Shown here: piece by piece, positions 8,307 through 16,526 of the stretch | Layout: every line of letters begins with the position of its first letter | Position numbering within the stretch: the first letter of the stretch is position 1 | Notes under the pieces: model-generated | The model's database searches: none | What the model was told of the DNA's origin: nothing | Seen by the model: only the letters and a program-made list of their open reading frames with translations | From: Guptibacillus algicola | GTDB lineage: Bacteria > Bacillota > Bacilli > Bacillales > Guptibacillaceae | DNA length: 64,000 bases | Assembly: GCF_020171805.1 (NCBI RefSeq) | Contig: NZ_JAIVAF010000003.1 | Coordinates: 682,001-746,000, forward strand | Direction of reading: 5' to 3' | Program-made: the position numbers and the translations under genes

Positions 8307-8531
8307 ATGCGCACATTGAATGCGAAATTATTCCAGCTAAAGAAAAGCAACACAGTGATTCAGATGGTTTATGTTGCAAATACTCAAGAGATTGATGGAT
8401 CACCAGATCTAGCGGGTGTTACGATTAAAGAAATCGGTTCAAACTATGTCGTGTTTACACCAGCAGGAGCTTCAGGACAGGCTAATGAAATGCTTGTTTG
8501 TACTGATCAAATTCTATCGATCGAACTATAA
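8307..8531 (+). CDS. Small protein, possibly DUF2642/YuzF-like
   Basis: A 74-residue protein starting at ATG 8307 with GAGAGGGG upstream. The sequence alternates hydrophobic and polar residues as expected for a small beta-barrel-like domain. The core is GVTIKEIGSNYVVFTPAG and the end is TDQILSIEL. This pattern reminds me of the DUF2642/YuzF-type small proteins of Bacillus, some of which are coat-associated, but I recall the family only loosely. It has a single cysteine and no signal peptide or membrane segment. It lies between the CotZ-like gene and the CgeB-like gene and has a strong terminator. Function is unknown; position suggests the spore surface. Confidence 0.55.
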   Translation: MRTLNAKLFQLKKSNTVIQMVYVANTQEIDGSPDLAGVTIKEIGSNYVVFTPAGASGQANEMLVCTDQILSIEL

Positions 8532-8543
8532 TTTCTTTTTTGT

Positions 8544-8571
8544 AAGGTTTCACATTTGTGAAACCTTTTTT
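8544..8571 (+). terminator. Intrinsic terminator
   Basis: Perfect 10-bp stem AAGGTTTCAC (8544-8553) / GTGAAACCTT (8558-8567), 4-nt loop, then a T run. Confidence 0.9.
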
Positions 8572-8600
8572 ATATTGTGCTCTTAAGGAAGGTGTGAATC

Positions 8601-9539
8601 ATGCAGCAGAAGCGAACAATTTTATTTATAACGAAAGATCTATCAAAACATGTTGAGCGAAGCAGTTTTTATTTGATCAGAGAGCTACAAAAGCGATCGA
8701 ACGTGATTCTCTGGCATGATCATGGTCTATTACCCGAAATTCTCATGAAACTACAAGTTAAGCCTGACTTTATTTTATTGAATGATTATCATCCTACTTA
8801 TTGCCCGCATATCAGAGATCTAGATAAAACAAACATCCCAGTCGGCATCTTCATGCATGATCTCCATTACAAGAAAATGAGACGAAAACGGTTGATAGAA
8901 AAAAATCATGTTTCTGTGATATTTGCCCACTATCGAGATGCCTTCATAAAATGGTATCCAGAGTTTCAAGATCGTCTCGTATGGCTACCTCACCATGTTG
9001 AGACATCGATATTCAAGGATTATCAGTTAGAAAAGAGCATGGACTACTTGATGATGGGGGCGTTATTTTCTGACGTGTATCCATTTCGAACCTTTACTTA
9101 TAACAAATTGAATTCATTAAGAAATTTTCACTATCATAAACACCCAGGATATAAGCAAATAGGAAGAGGGAGTATAACAGGGGATGCTTACGCGAAAGAA
9201 TTGAATCGTACGAAAATGTTTTTTACATGTGATTCGATCTATCACTATCCTGTTTTAAAATATTTCGAAGCGCCAGCTTGTAACACACTACTATTAGCTT
9301 CTTCTTCTAAGGAATTGACGGACCTCGGGTTTGTGGACGGTGAAACCTTTGTCTCGATCGATGAACGAAACGTGATGCAAAAAGCAGCGTATTATCTAAA
9401 ACATGAAGAAGAACGTCTTAGGATTGCTAGAGCGGGTTTTCAAATGGTCCACAAGAATCATTCAACCTCAAAAAGGGCAGATGAATTGTTACGACACATA
9501 GAAAAAGTTATAACAGATCAAGAAAAGACGCGAAGGTAG
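8601..9539 (+). CDS. CgeB-like glycosyltransferase
   Basis: A 312-residue protein resembling the CgeB family, glycosyltransferase-like enzymes involved in the outermost spore layer. The C-terminal part has the family pattern: KYFEAPACNTLLLASSSKEL (~222-241), then LGFVDGETFVSID, then a helix-rich end. The N-terminal half contains HDHGLLPEIL and GIFMHDLHYKKM, a GT-B-like first Rossmann domain. No membrane segments. AAGGAAGGTG precedes ATG 8601. It is monocistronic, with a terminator overlapping its stop. It precedes the sugar-nucleotide operon and may add one of those sugars. Donor and acceptor are unknown. Confidence 0.72.
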   Translation: MQQKRTILFITKDLSKHVERSSFYLIRELQKRSNVILWHDHGLLPEILMKLQVKPDFILLNDYHPTYCPHIRDLDKTNIPVGIFMHDLHYKKMRRKRLIEKNHVSVIFAHYRDAFIKWYPEFQDRLVWLPHHVETSIFKDYQLEKSMDYLMMGALFSDVYPFRTFTYNKLNSLRNFHYHKHPGYKQIGRGSITGDAYAKELNRTKMFFTCDSIYHYPVLKYFEAPACNTLLLASSSKELTDLGFVDGETFVSIDERNVMQKAAYYLKHEEERLRIARAGFQMVHKNHSTSKRADELLRHIEKVITDQEKTRR

Positions 9540-9560
9540 AATTTGCCTGGCGTCTTATTT
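9525..9560 (+). terminator. Probable terminator overlapping the CgeB-like stop
   Basis: Stem AAGACGC (9525-9531) / GCGTCTT (9550-9556) with an internal AGG/CCT pairing, then ATTTATTT. The tail is only moderately T-rich. Confidence 0.55.
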
Positions 9561-9757
9561 ATTTGATAGGGAACCGACAATCCAAAAAGTAAACGAGTGT
9601 GGGCTACATGAACAAGTCTGAAATTCACTTAAGGAATAATCAGGAATTATAATTCCGTTTTTTAACAAATATAGTGTGCTAACCATATCAAACTGTTAAT
9701 TACTTACATAACCTATCAGTAAGCTGTCCTAGAAATGTAGCAGGAGGGGAACGAACG

Positions 9758-10855
9758 ATGAAAATTATTACAGTTTTAGGTACTAGACCTGAAATTATAC
9801 GGTTGAGTTTAATTATAAAGAAACTCGATCTTCTGGCAGATAAGCACGTACTTATCCATACAGGGCAAAATTTCACTAAAACCCTCAGCAGCATCTTTTT
9901 TAAGGAGCTCGGTATTAGAGATCCTGATTATATGTTATTCAATCAGCAACAATCGCTAGGAGAACAGCTCGCGACGATGTATCGAGAGCTTGAAATCATA
10001 TTCAAAAAAGAAATGCCTGATAAAGTTTTGGTGTTAGGTGATACAAACAGTGCGTTAAGCGCCATTTTAGCAGAGCGAATGGGAATTCCGGTCGTGCATA
10101 TGGAAGCCGGTAATCGCTGCTTTGATTGGTCTGTACCTGAAGAGAAAAACCGTCGAGTGATCGATGCGATCTCAACGTTTAATCTTCCTTACACGCCTCA
10201 GAGTAAAGAAAACCTTCTTCGGGAAGGCATAGCAACGAATCGGGTTTACGTCTCAGGTAATCCAATCAATGAGGTGTTGAGATACAATCGCGAAAAAATC
10301 ACGGAAAGTATGATCCTGAAGGATCTTAAGTTGAAAGAACGGGATTATTTTCTCATAACGGCTCATCGAGCAGAAAACGTTGACAACGATGAAAATCTAA
10401 AAGAGATCTTACAAGGAATGAATCAAGTCGCAGAAACACATGGTAAACGAATGATCTGCAGTGTTCACCCGCGTACAAGGTCTCGTTTAGCACATTTGAA
10501 AGGAATCGAGTTACATCCTCTCATTGAATTTCATGAGCCGTTCGGATTCTTTGACTTCGTAAAGCTTGAACAAAACGCAAAATGTGTGTTGACAGATAGT
10601 GGTACGGTCCAAGAAGAGTGTTGTTTGTTTCATGTACCTACCGTTACGATTCGAAAAACGACAGAACGACCAGAAACCGTTGCGTGCGGAAGCAACATTG
10701 TTTCAGGCTTACATGCAACTAATATTCTGCGCGCGGTTAACGTGATGATCAGTCAACCTTCTGAATGGGATCTTCCTGAAGGATATGGAGACGTTGCAGT
10801 TTCAGATAAAGTGGTGAAATTTTTAATGGGAGGGCTACATGTTGTTCCACAATAA
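9758..10855 (+). CDS. UDP-N-acetylglucosamine 2-epimerase family protein
   Basis: A 365-residue non-hydrolysing UDP-HexNAc 2-epimerase (WecB/CapG/WbvD group). Visible motifs are GTRPEIIRLS (7-16), HTGQNF, LVLGDTNSALSA with the substrate-contact Asp, HMEAGNR, SGNPINEV, TAHRAENVD, CSVHPRTR, and DSGTVQEECCLF. The start ATG 9758 has CAGGAGGGG upstream. It is the first gene of an operon: the following two genes overlap it and each other by 17 and 4 bp. In that context the likely substrate is a UDP-2-acetamido-2,6-dideoxy-L-hexose, inverted at C2, rather than UDP-GlcNAc itself. This follows the known CapEFG/WbjBCD and WbvB-WbvR-WbvD pathways. A stand-alone UDP-ManNAc role is the alternative. Confidence 0.85.
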   Translation: MKIITVLGTRPEIIRLSLIIKKLDLLADKHVLIHTGQNFTKTLSSIFFKELGIRDPDYMLFNQQQSLGEQLATMYRELEIIFKKEMPDKVLVLGDTNSALSAILAERMGIPVVHMEAGNRCFDWSVPEEKNRRVIDAISTFNLPYTPQSKENLLREGIATNRVYVSGNPINEVLRYNREKITESMILKDLKLKERDYFLITAHRAENVDNDENLKEILQGMNQVAETHGKRMICSVHPRTRSRLAHLKGIELHPLIEFHEPFGFFDFVKLEQNAKCVLTDSGTVQEECCLFHVPTVTIRKTTERPETVACGSNIVSGLHATNILRAVNVMISQPSEWDLPEGYGDVAVSDKVVKFLMGGLHVVPQ

Positions 10856-11831
10856 AACGATATTGGTAACTGGGGGAACTGGATCATGGGGAAATGAACT
10901 TGTTAAGCAACTGCTCGAAAAACAACCGAGTGAAATAAGGGTTTTCTCGAGAAATGAGTCCAGTCAAGTAGCGATGAAACGAGCGTTTCATCAAGAGCAA
11001 AAGTTGAAATTCATTATTGGAGATATTAAAGAAAAAGACGGGTTGATCGAAGCAACGAAGGGTGTAGACTTTGTTTTTCACCTTGCTGCACTTAAGCACG
11101 TTCCTGTCTGTGAAGATCAACCTTTAGAAGCGATGAAAACAAATGTCATCGGCACTCAAAATGTGATCGATGCAGCCATTCTAAATAATGTTGAGAAAGT
11201 GATTTATATTTCAACGGATAAAGCAGCAAACCCTTCGAATTTCTATGGATTTACGAAGGCGATGGGAGAAAGACTGATTATACATGCTAACGTACTTAAG
11301 TCCAATACAACGTTCGTATGTGTTCGCGGTGGGAACGTTCTAGGTACTAATGGGAGCGTTATTCATGTGTTTAAGAATCAGATTGAAGAGCGAGGAAAAA
11401 TTGGAATTACTGATATGAGAATGACACGATTCTTCTTAACGCTAGAAGATGCTATCAAACTTCTCTTCAAAGCGACCTATGAAAGCAAGGGCGGAGAGAT
11501 TTTCGTCATGAAGATGCCTACTTGTAAAATCGTAGATCTTGCCGACGTATTGATCGAAGCATCTGGTAAGCCTAACGTTGAGGTTGAAGTATTAGGGATA
11601 CGACCAGGAGAAAAGTTGCACGAGCTCTTATTTTCAGAGTATGAAAGTCAAAGTACCGTTTACTATGACAAAGAGTATTTTGTTATTCTTCCATCCATAA
11701 CGGTAGACGGGCTTCAGGAATATTACGCTACCTTCAAGCAAGTTGAATTAGAAAACTACAATTCTAGTGAAAACTTAATGTCGAAAGATGAATTGAAGAA
11801 GCTGCTTCAAAAAGGTGGATTCATTTCATGA
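10839..11831 (+). CDS. UDP-GlcNAc 4,6-dehydratase/5-epimerase (CapE/WbjB type)
   Basis: A 330-residue SDR. The glycine motif is GGTGSWGNELVKQLLEK (9-25), followed by VFSRNESSQVAMKR, characteristic of the CapE/WbjB/FlaA1 group. HLAALKHVPVCE contains the dehydratase region, and STDKAANPSNFYGFTKAMGE holds the active-site Tyr-x3-Lys variant of this family. IRPGEKLHELL is near the C-terminus. These enzymes convert UDP-GlcNAc to UDP-2-acetamido-2,6-dideoxy-4-keto sugars with C5 epimerisation to the L series. ATG 10839 has GGGAGGG 6 bases upstream and lies inside the preceding gene (17-bp overlap). Reduction of the keto product by the next enzyme is expected. Confidence 0.87.
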   Translation: MLFHNKTILVTGGTGSWGNELVKQLLEKQPSEIRVFSRNESSQVAMKRAFHQEQKLKFIIGDIKEKDGLIEATKGVDFVFHLAALKHVPVCEDQPLEAMKTNVIGTQNVIDAAILNNVEKVIYISTDKAANPSNFYGFTKAMGERLIIHANVLKSNTTFVCVRGGNVLGTNGSVIHVFKNQIEERGKIGITDMRMTRFFLTLEDAIKLLFKATYESKGGEIFVMKMPTCKIVDLADVLIEASGKPNVEVEVLGIRPGEKLHELLFSEYESQSTVYYDKEYFVILPSITVDGLQEYYATFKQVELENYNSSENLMSKDELKKLLQKGGFIS

Positions 11832-12652
11832 AATTACTTGTCTTAGGTGGAAAAGGAATGGCCGGACATATGATCGTAGATTACTTCCGGCAAAAAGACG
11901 GATGGAATGTTTCCTATACTTGCCGAGACAAAGGTAGTCATGAAGGAATTTATTTAGATGTATTGATACCTAGTCAGGTGGAAGAGTTGATCGATTACCA
12001 AAAGCCAGACGTCGTCATCAATGCGATAGGCATGTTGAATCAACATGCTGAGTTAAACAAAACAGAAGCATTTCAAGTGAATAGTTTGCTACCTCATCAG
12101 CTTGCGAAGTTAACGAAGAGGTACGGAGGAAAGCTTGTTCACATAAGTACAGATTGTGTCTTTTCTGGAGAAAAAGGTGACTACACTGAGGCAGATTCGA
12201 AGGATGGAACGTCTGTGTACGCAAAGACGAAAGCGATGGGTGAGGTAGTTGATGACAGCGCCTTAACCATCCGCACTTCGATTGTAGGACCAGAACTCAA
12301 GGATGATGGAATCGGCCTATTGTTATGGTTTATGAAACAAAAAGGAGAAATAAAAGGCTTTAAGAACATGATGTGGAACGGCGTTACAACACTTGAACTT
12401 GCGAAAGCAATCGACCTTTTGCTTCAAAATAATGTAACTGGACTTTATCACCTTTGTGTTGATAAAAAGATATCGAAATATGAACTTCTTCACTTGTTTA
12501 AGAAAACGTTCCATAAGAAAGACGTTGACATCATTCCAGATGAAGCTGTTGTGTTAGATCGAACAATCGTGAATACAAGAAAGGACTTCATTTACTCGCC
12601 ACCAAGTTATATGACGATGATAAAAGAACTTAAGGATTGGATGGAAAGATGA
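11828..12652 (+). CDS. RmlD-like 4-keto sugar-nucleotide reductase
   Basis: A 274-residue SDR of the dTDP-4-dehydrorhamnose reductase (RmlD) type. It has GGKGMAGHMIVDYF (7-20), PDVVINAIGMLNQ, VHISTDCVFSG and a Tyr-x3-Lys at VYAKTK (~134). It overlaps the dehydratase by 4 bp (ATGA). CapF/WbjC reductases of the UDP-L-FucNAc pathway are longer and carry a C-terminal cupin domain, which is absent here. The RmlD-like form resembles WbvR of the UDP-L-RhaNAc/UDP-L-QuiNAc pathway. I therefore infer reduction of the 4-keto-L-hexosamine to a UDP-L-RhaNAc-like product, which the 2-epimerase would convert to UDP-L-QuiNAc. The L-FucNAc route remains possible. Confidence 0.8.
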   Translation: MKLLVLGGKGMAGHMIVDYFRQKDGWNVSYTCRDKGSHEGIYLDVLIPSQVEELIDYQKPDVVINAIGMLNQHAELNKTEAFQVNSLLPHQLAKLTKRYGGKLVHISTDCVFSGEKGDYTEADSKDGTSVYAKTKAMGEVVDDSALTIRTSIVGPELKDDGIGLLLWFMKQKGEIKGFKNMMWNGVTTLELAKAIDLLLQNNVTGLYHLCVDKKISKYELLHLFKKTFHKKDVDIIPDEAVVLDRTIVNTRKDFIYSPPSYMTMIKELKDWMER

Positions 12653-13551
12653 GTGATGAGGTTTCCATTCTTATTACTGGGGCTGCTGGTTTTACAGGAC
12701 AAGAAGCATGTCGACATTTTCGAAAAAAGGGATGGAACGTTAAGGCCGTTGTTCGAGAAACAAGTTTTGTTTCTGAAGGCATTCATATTATTCAATGTGA
12801 TCTAACGGATCGAAAAGCTGTCGAACGTTTGATGAAAATGGAGAAGCCGACCTTTCTTCTTCATCTTGCAGGAGTGAATTCTGTCCAATTGTCATGGAAA
12901 GATCCAGTGACAACGATGGAAGCGAATCTACTCTCGACGGTGTATCTATTAGATTCTGTCCGAACGTCTTCCCCTTCTACGAAAATAGTGTTGGTTGGCT
13001 CTGCCCTTCAATATGATCCGGAGCTTAAAGAAAAGCCTCACCATCCTTATGCGCTTAGTAAAACAATGCAAATACAGGTCGCTCGTCACTGGGCAGATCT
13101 ATTCAACCTAGAAATAGTGCTTGCTAAACCAACAAATTTAATTGGACCAGGACCATCATCTGGGATATGTGCATTGCTCGCGAAACATGTTGTAGAGATG
13201 GAACGAAATAAGAAAACAGCTAAATTTACAATCACGAACTTCGCTCTGAAAAGGGACTTTCTTGATGTTCGAGATGCTGTAGGGGCATACGAGACACTAT
13301 TCTTGTTTGGTGAAAGAAACCGAACATACGATATCGCTACAGGAAGACTTGTAACGATTCGAGCTATTGTTGATGAAATGCAGTCGTTAACGAGCGTAAC
13401 AAATTTTGTGAATGACAAAAAGAGTGTAGGAATGGAGGTAATGAAACCTATCGATGTTTCTGAATTAAGAAAACTTGGTTGGTTACCGAATTACTCCCTT
13501 CATCAAAGTCTGAATGATACGCTAGAATACTATCGCTGCCAAAATCAATAA
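12649..13551 (+). CDS. NAD-dependent epimerase/dehydratase (GDP-mannose dehydratase-like)
   Basis: A 300-residue extended SDR. It shows ITGAAGFTGQEACRHF near the N-terminus, a Thr/Ser-Tyr-x3-Lys triad at HPYALSKTM (~130), NLIGPG and KRDFLDVRDAVGAY. These last two are typical of GDP-mannose 4,6-dehydratase/RmlB/Gmd-like enzymes and of 4-reductases such as Rmd. I use ATG 12649, which gives the same ATGA overlap seen at the previous junction; a TTG four codons upstream is possible. As fourth gene of the operon it probably modifies a second sugar nucleotide or finishes the same one. Substrate cannot be read from the sequence. Confidence 0.75.
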   Translation: MSDEVSILITGAAGFTGQEACRHFRKKGWNVKAVVRETSFVSEGIHIIQCDLTDRKAVERLMKMEKPTFLLHLAGVNSVQLSWKDPVTTMEANLLSTVYLLDSVRTSSPSTKIVLVGSALQYDPELKEKPHHPYALSKTMQIQVARHWADLFNLEIVLAKPTNLIGPGPSSGICALLAKHVVEMERNKKTAKFTITNFALKRDFLDVRDAVGAYETLFLFGERNRTYDIATGRLVTIRAIVDEMQSLTSVTNFVNDKKSVGMEVMKPIDVSELRKLGWLPNYSLHQSLNDTLEYYRCQNQ

Positions 13552-13603
13552 CGTATCACTGAGTACTTTTGGTACTTTTAATACGAGAAAGAGAGGAACG
13601 GCT

Positions 13604-14377
13604 TTGTCAAAATCAAACGAATTACATCCCTTCATTATGATTTCAATTCCAAAGAGTGGTACACATTTATTAAAGCAAATTTTACTCGGAATACCCGGGA
13701 TGAAACATCACCCAGATAAAGGGATGTTTGGTCCCTTTAGCAATCAACCAAAGCTTCAGCTTTCGAGAACAGAGAACCTCGAAAAGAATGAGTTTGTAAA
13801 TGGACATTTGTTTTGTTCAGATGAATGGGACGCGTTTTTTTCTAAATTAAATATGAAAAAAATATTTGTGATGAGAGACCCACGTGACGTTGTTGTTTCT
13901 TACGCGTATTTTATTCCCACGTTACCAATCCATCCTCTTTATGAAACATTCACACAAGAAGGGTTTACACATCGAGATCGGATCAAGTTCTTGATAAAGG
14001 GTGGCGAGCCGATCACTCCTAATAAACCATATCAGCCGAATGTAGAAGATTGGTATACCAGTTTTTCGGAGTGGAAGAATCGTCCCAATGTATTTACGAT
14101 TCGTTTTGAAGATTTAATTTCTTCAGAACGTAGCAGAATCATTGTTTTACATCAATTAGTTAAATTTCTTTGGGGAGAAAACCCCGTTCCAACATCTCGT
14201 TCTTGGATGGTCGGAAACATGATAAAAAACATTGACCCTGATACATCCCCTACGTTCAGAAAAGGTGCGATAGGTGGCTGGCAAGAAGAGTTTGATCTTG
14301 AACTAAAAGAGCTGTTCAAAAAAGAGAGTGGCAATCTATTACAATCACTTGGATATGAAAAAAATTCAAAATGGTAA
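13604..14377 (+). CDS. Sulfotransferase (PAPS-dependent, Sulfotransfer_1 type)
   Basis: A 257-residue cytosolic sulfotransferase. The 5'-phosphosulfate loop is PKSGTHLLKQIL (residues 16-27). FVNGHLF (64-70) supplies the His expected as catalytic base. The 3'-phosphate-binding RDPRDVVVSY is at 91-100, and the C-terminal FRKGAIGGW (from ~218) is the PAPS-binding and dimer signature of the family. The TTG start at 13604 has GAGAGG upstream. It would transfer sulfate from PAPS to a hydroxyl or amine of a small molecule or glycan. It lies between sugar-nucleotide and glycosyltransferase genes, which suggests a glycan acceptor. A close paralog is encoded at 17586-18338 on the other strand. Such enzymes are uncommon in Bacillus spore clusters. 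Confidence 0.85.
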   Translation: MSKSNELHPFIMISIPKSGTHLLKQILLGIPGMKHHPDKGMFGPFSNQPKLQLSRTENLEKNEFVNGHLFCSDEWDAFFSKLNMKKIFVMRDPRDVVVSYAYFIPTLPIHPLYETFTQEGFTHRDRIKFLIKGGEPITPNKPYQPNVEDWYTSFSEWKNRPNVFTIRFEDLISSERSRIIVLHQLVKFLWGENPVPTSRSWMVGNMIKNIDPDTSPTFRKGAIGGWQEEFDLELKELFKKESGNLLQSLGYEKNSKW

Positions 14378-14381
14378 TCAG

Positions 14382-14411
14382 AAACGGCCCTTGTAGACAA
14401 GTGCCGTTTTT
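14382..14411 (+). terminator. Intrinsic terminator after the first sulfotransferase
   Basis: Stem AAACGGC (14382-14388) / GCCGTTT (14403-14409) extended by CTTG/CAAG across one mismatch, loop TAGA, then a short T run. It separates the sulfotransferase from the next glycosyltransferase gene. Confidence 0.75.
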
Positions 14412-14463
14412 GCTTATTAAAGGAAAAATACAGGTGTTCACCTAGTCGGACAATCAATCGCAT

Positions 14464-14472
14464 CATAGGATA
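14464..14472 (+). promoter_or_regulatory. Sigma-K-like -10 box before the GT2 gene
   Basis: CATAGGATA matches CATANNNTA and lies between the preceding terminator and the GT2 start, where a promoter is needed. No AC is found at the standard 16-17 spacing, so the -35 part is unsupported. Confidence 0.3.
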
Positions 14473-14524
14473 GTAATAGTTAAGCTTGCTGCAATAATTT
14501 AACGTGAGAAGAGGCTTGAAGACA

Positions 14525-15262
14525 TTGAACGATAGTCCAAAAGTAAGTATTATCATACCATTCTATAATTGTGCTTACGTTAATCAGGCTATTGAAAGTG
14601 CATTGAATCAGACATATAAAAACATAGAAACCATTGTTGTAGATGACGGATCTTCGATGCATAAGGAGCTCATCGCCCCATATTTCCCATTTATTAAGTA
14701 TGTTTACAAGAATAACGGTGGAACCGCTACTGCACTTAACCGTGGTATCGGACTAGCGACTGGAGAGCTGATCGCATGGTTAAGTTCAGATGATCTTTTC
14801 TTCCCTGAAAAAATAGCTAAACAAGTCTCGTATATGAAGCGAACGAGTGCTGACCTCGTATATACGAACTATAGTTTAATCGATGGAAATAATGTGGTGT
14901 TCAGAGAGTCCGTCGGAACAAGGTTACGAACTCGATTGGCTTTCTTAAAACATATACAGAATAGCTGTCCCATTAATGGAAGTACTGTAATGGTGAAGAA
15001 AGAAATGTTCAGGAAATCAGGACCTTTTAATCCAAAGCTAAAATACACACAGGATTACGATATGTGGATTCGAATGGCAAGGCATGCCCGTATTAAGAGT
15101 ATGGACGAAGCGCTCCTTTACTATCGAAAGCATGAGAAAATGGGATCAGCACTCTTTAGTGATGAACAACTGATTGAAATTGATGCTTTAAAAAAACGAT
15201 ATAAAAATGAGCTCGATAAACTGATTCTAAAAGAACAAAATAGAAGCATCATAGACCAATGA
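14525..15262 (+). CDS. Family 2 glycosyltransferase
   Basis: A 245-residue GT-A fold enzyme. It shows VSIIIPFYNCAYVNQAIESA at the N-terminus, VVDDGSS, NNGGTATALNRGI, the metal-binding WLSSDD (~85-90), and SCPINGSTVMVKKEMF. QDYDMWIRMA carries the catalytic-base region. No membrane segment. I prefer TTG 14525, 11 bases after AGAAGAGG, which gives an N-terminus like that of the paralog at 18529; a GTG at 14504 has no ribosome site. The C-terminal ~30 residues are basic and helical. It pairs with the sulfotransferase just upstream, and the same pair is repeated at 17.6-19.3 kb. It probably builds the glycan that is sulfated. Confidence 0.83.
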   Translation: MNDSPKVSIIIPFYNCAYVNQAIESALNQTYKNIETIVVDDGSSMHKELIAPYFPFIKYVYKNNGGTATALNRGIGLATGELIAWLSSDDLFFPEKIAKQVSYMKRTSADLVYTNYSLIDGNNVVFRESVGTRLRTRLAFLKHIQNSCPINGSTVMVKKEMFRKSGPFNPKLKYTQDYDMWIRMARHARIKSMDEALLYYRKHEKMGSALFSDEQLIEIDALKKRYKNELDKLILKEQNRSIIDQ

Positions 15263-15266
15263 TGCT
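15245..15266 (+). repeat. Inverted repeat between two GT2 genes
   Basis: Perfect 8-bp stem AGCATCAT / ATGATGCT with a 6-nt loop, spanning the stop codon of the first GT2 gene. No T run follows, so it is an intercistronic hairpin rather than a terminator. It could affect processing or coupling. Confidence 0.5.
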
Positions 15267-15284
15267 GAAGTGGGAGGTGAAACT

Positions 15285-16499
15285 ATGGTTGAAAATAGAA
15301 AGGGTAAGAAAGAATATGAGGTTAGCGTCATCATCCCAACTTATAATAAATTCCCTCAGAATTTATTTACTCTCATCTCTTTACAGAACCAAATCTTTGA
15401 TTTGACAAAAGTAGAAGTGCTCTTGATCGATGATGGTTCAACTGATGAAACACGCCAAATTATAAACCATCATTCTTTTTCATTTGATCTTAAGTATATG
15501 GATTGTGGTCGGAATATTGGGAGAGCAGCTGCAAGAAATAAAGGGGTGATGGAAGCGAAAGGGAAGATTCTTATTTTTCTTGACGCAGAAATCATGGTTA
15601 AACCCAATTTCCTAAAGATTCATTACGACTATCATAAGCGCTATGAAAATGCAGTTGTAACTGGGATTCTTTTTATTAAACGACTTTACTCTGTATTATT
15701 TAAGGATTTTTCAGATCATCAGATTGAAGAGTGCTATGAACTATCAAAATCGAGTCCTAGTCTAAAGGAAAAGCTTCAGGACTTTCAACGATCTAAAGGT
15801 AGAAAAGCAATAATCAGTATAACTGATATCTACACACAATCCTACCAAACTCTGGCCTTACCAACTAAGTACGAAGCCCACTACCAAGGGATCATAATAG
15901 ATAACTATGGCTATAAATTAACAAACTATCGGATTCCATGGCAGCTCTTCGGAACTGGACATGTCTCAGTATCAAAAGAGGCAATCGAGAGGGTTGGACT
16001 GTTCGCTGAGTATCCAGGATACGGATGGGACGATTGTGAAATGGGGTACCGCTTGTATAAGGATGGGGCACAATACCTTACTGATCCAAGGTTAATCAGC
16101 TATCACCAAGAACACCCCGTTTCTGCCCTTAATAAAGACGAATCGAAGAGCAATTATTACCGGTTTCAAGAAACGTACCGATCAGTGGACTGCATGATTA
16201 TTAGCCTTACCTTCTTACCAGTCCCATTCAATCTACATGAAGTCAATCAAATATTGATCAATTATCATAAGCTATGTGAAGGGTATTCTAATGATTTCAC
16301 AGTAACAAAAAGAGTATTCAGTGAAATGTTACGAGAGATCGGTAAGAAAGCCTCCAATAAAGAAGCTTTGAAAGATTTGATACCAAAAGATTTGAGTGAA
16401 GAACAAATTAATAAATTGCATAAAGAACTTGCATTAATCCGTGAGAAAAAAGAGTTTGCGTTGTTTCTAGAGTGTTTTGATCGATTGGAGAAGCTGTAA
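15285..16499 (+). CDS. Family 2 glycosyltransferase with galactosyltransferase-like C-terminal region
   Basis: A 404-residue GT-A enzyme. It has VSVIIPTYNKFPQN, LLIDDGSTDET, a NIGRAAARNKG donor-binding stretch, and FLDAEIMV in the DXD position. GYGWDDCEMGYRL (~245) matches the C-terminal module of chondroitin- and galactosyl-type GT2 enzymes, which recognises the acceptor and holds the catalytic Asp/Glu. A ~110-residue helical C-terminal extension follows with no recognised domain. ATG 15285 has GGGAGGTG 7 bases upstream; an earlier GTG overlaps that ribosome site. It is cotranscribed with the preceding GT2 gene and probably with the following GT4 gene. Polymerising or multi-step activity is possible for this architecture but not shown. 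Confidence 0.8.
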   Translation: MVENRKGKKEYEVSVIIPTYNKFPQNLFTLISLQNQIFDLTKVEVLLIDDGSTDETRQIINHHSFSFDLKYMDCGRNIGRAAARNKGVMEAKGKILIFLDAEIMVKPNFLKIHYDYHKRYENAVVTGILFIKRLYSVLFKDFSDHQIEECYELSKSSPSLKEKLQDFQRSKGRKAIISITDIYTQSYQTLALPTKYEAHYQGIIIDNYGYKLTNYRIPWQLFGTGHVSVSKEAIERVGLFAEYPGYGWDDCEMGYRLYKDGAQYLTDPRLISYHQEHPVSALNKDESKSNYYRFQETYRSVDCMIISLTFLPVPFNLHEVNQILINYHKLCEGYSNDFTVTKRVFSEMLREIGKKASNKEALKDLIPKDLSEEQINKLHKELALIREKKEFALFLECFDRLEKL

Positions 16500-16526
16500 G
16501 AAAAATAAGATGAAAGGAACAATGCT

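Noticed and set aside
9643-9656. GGAATTATAATTCC followed by a T run before the 2-epimerase gene
   Set aside because: The dyad leaves almost no loop and the stem is AT-rich, too weak to call a terminator; no gene ends nearby.
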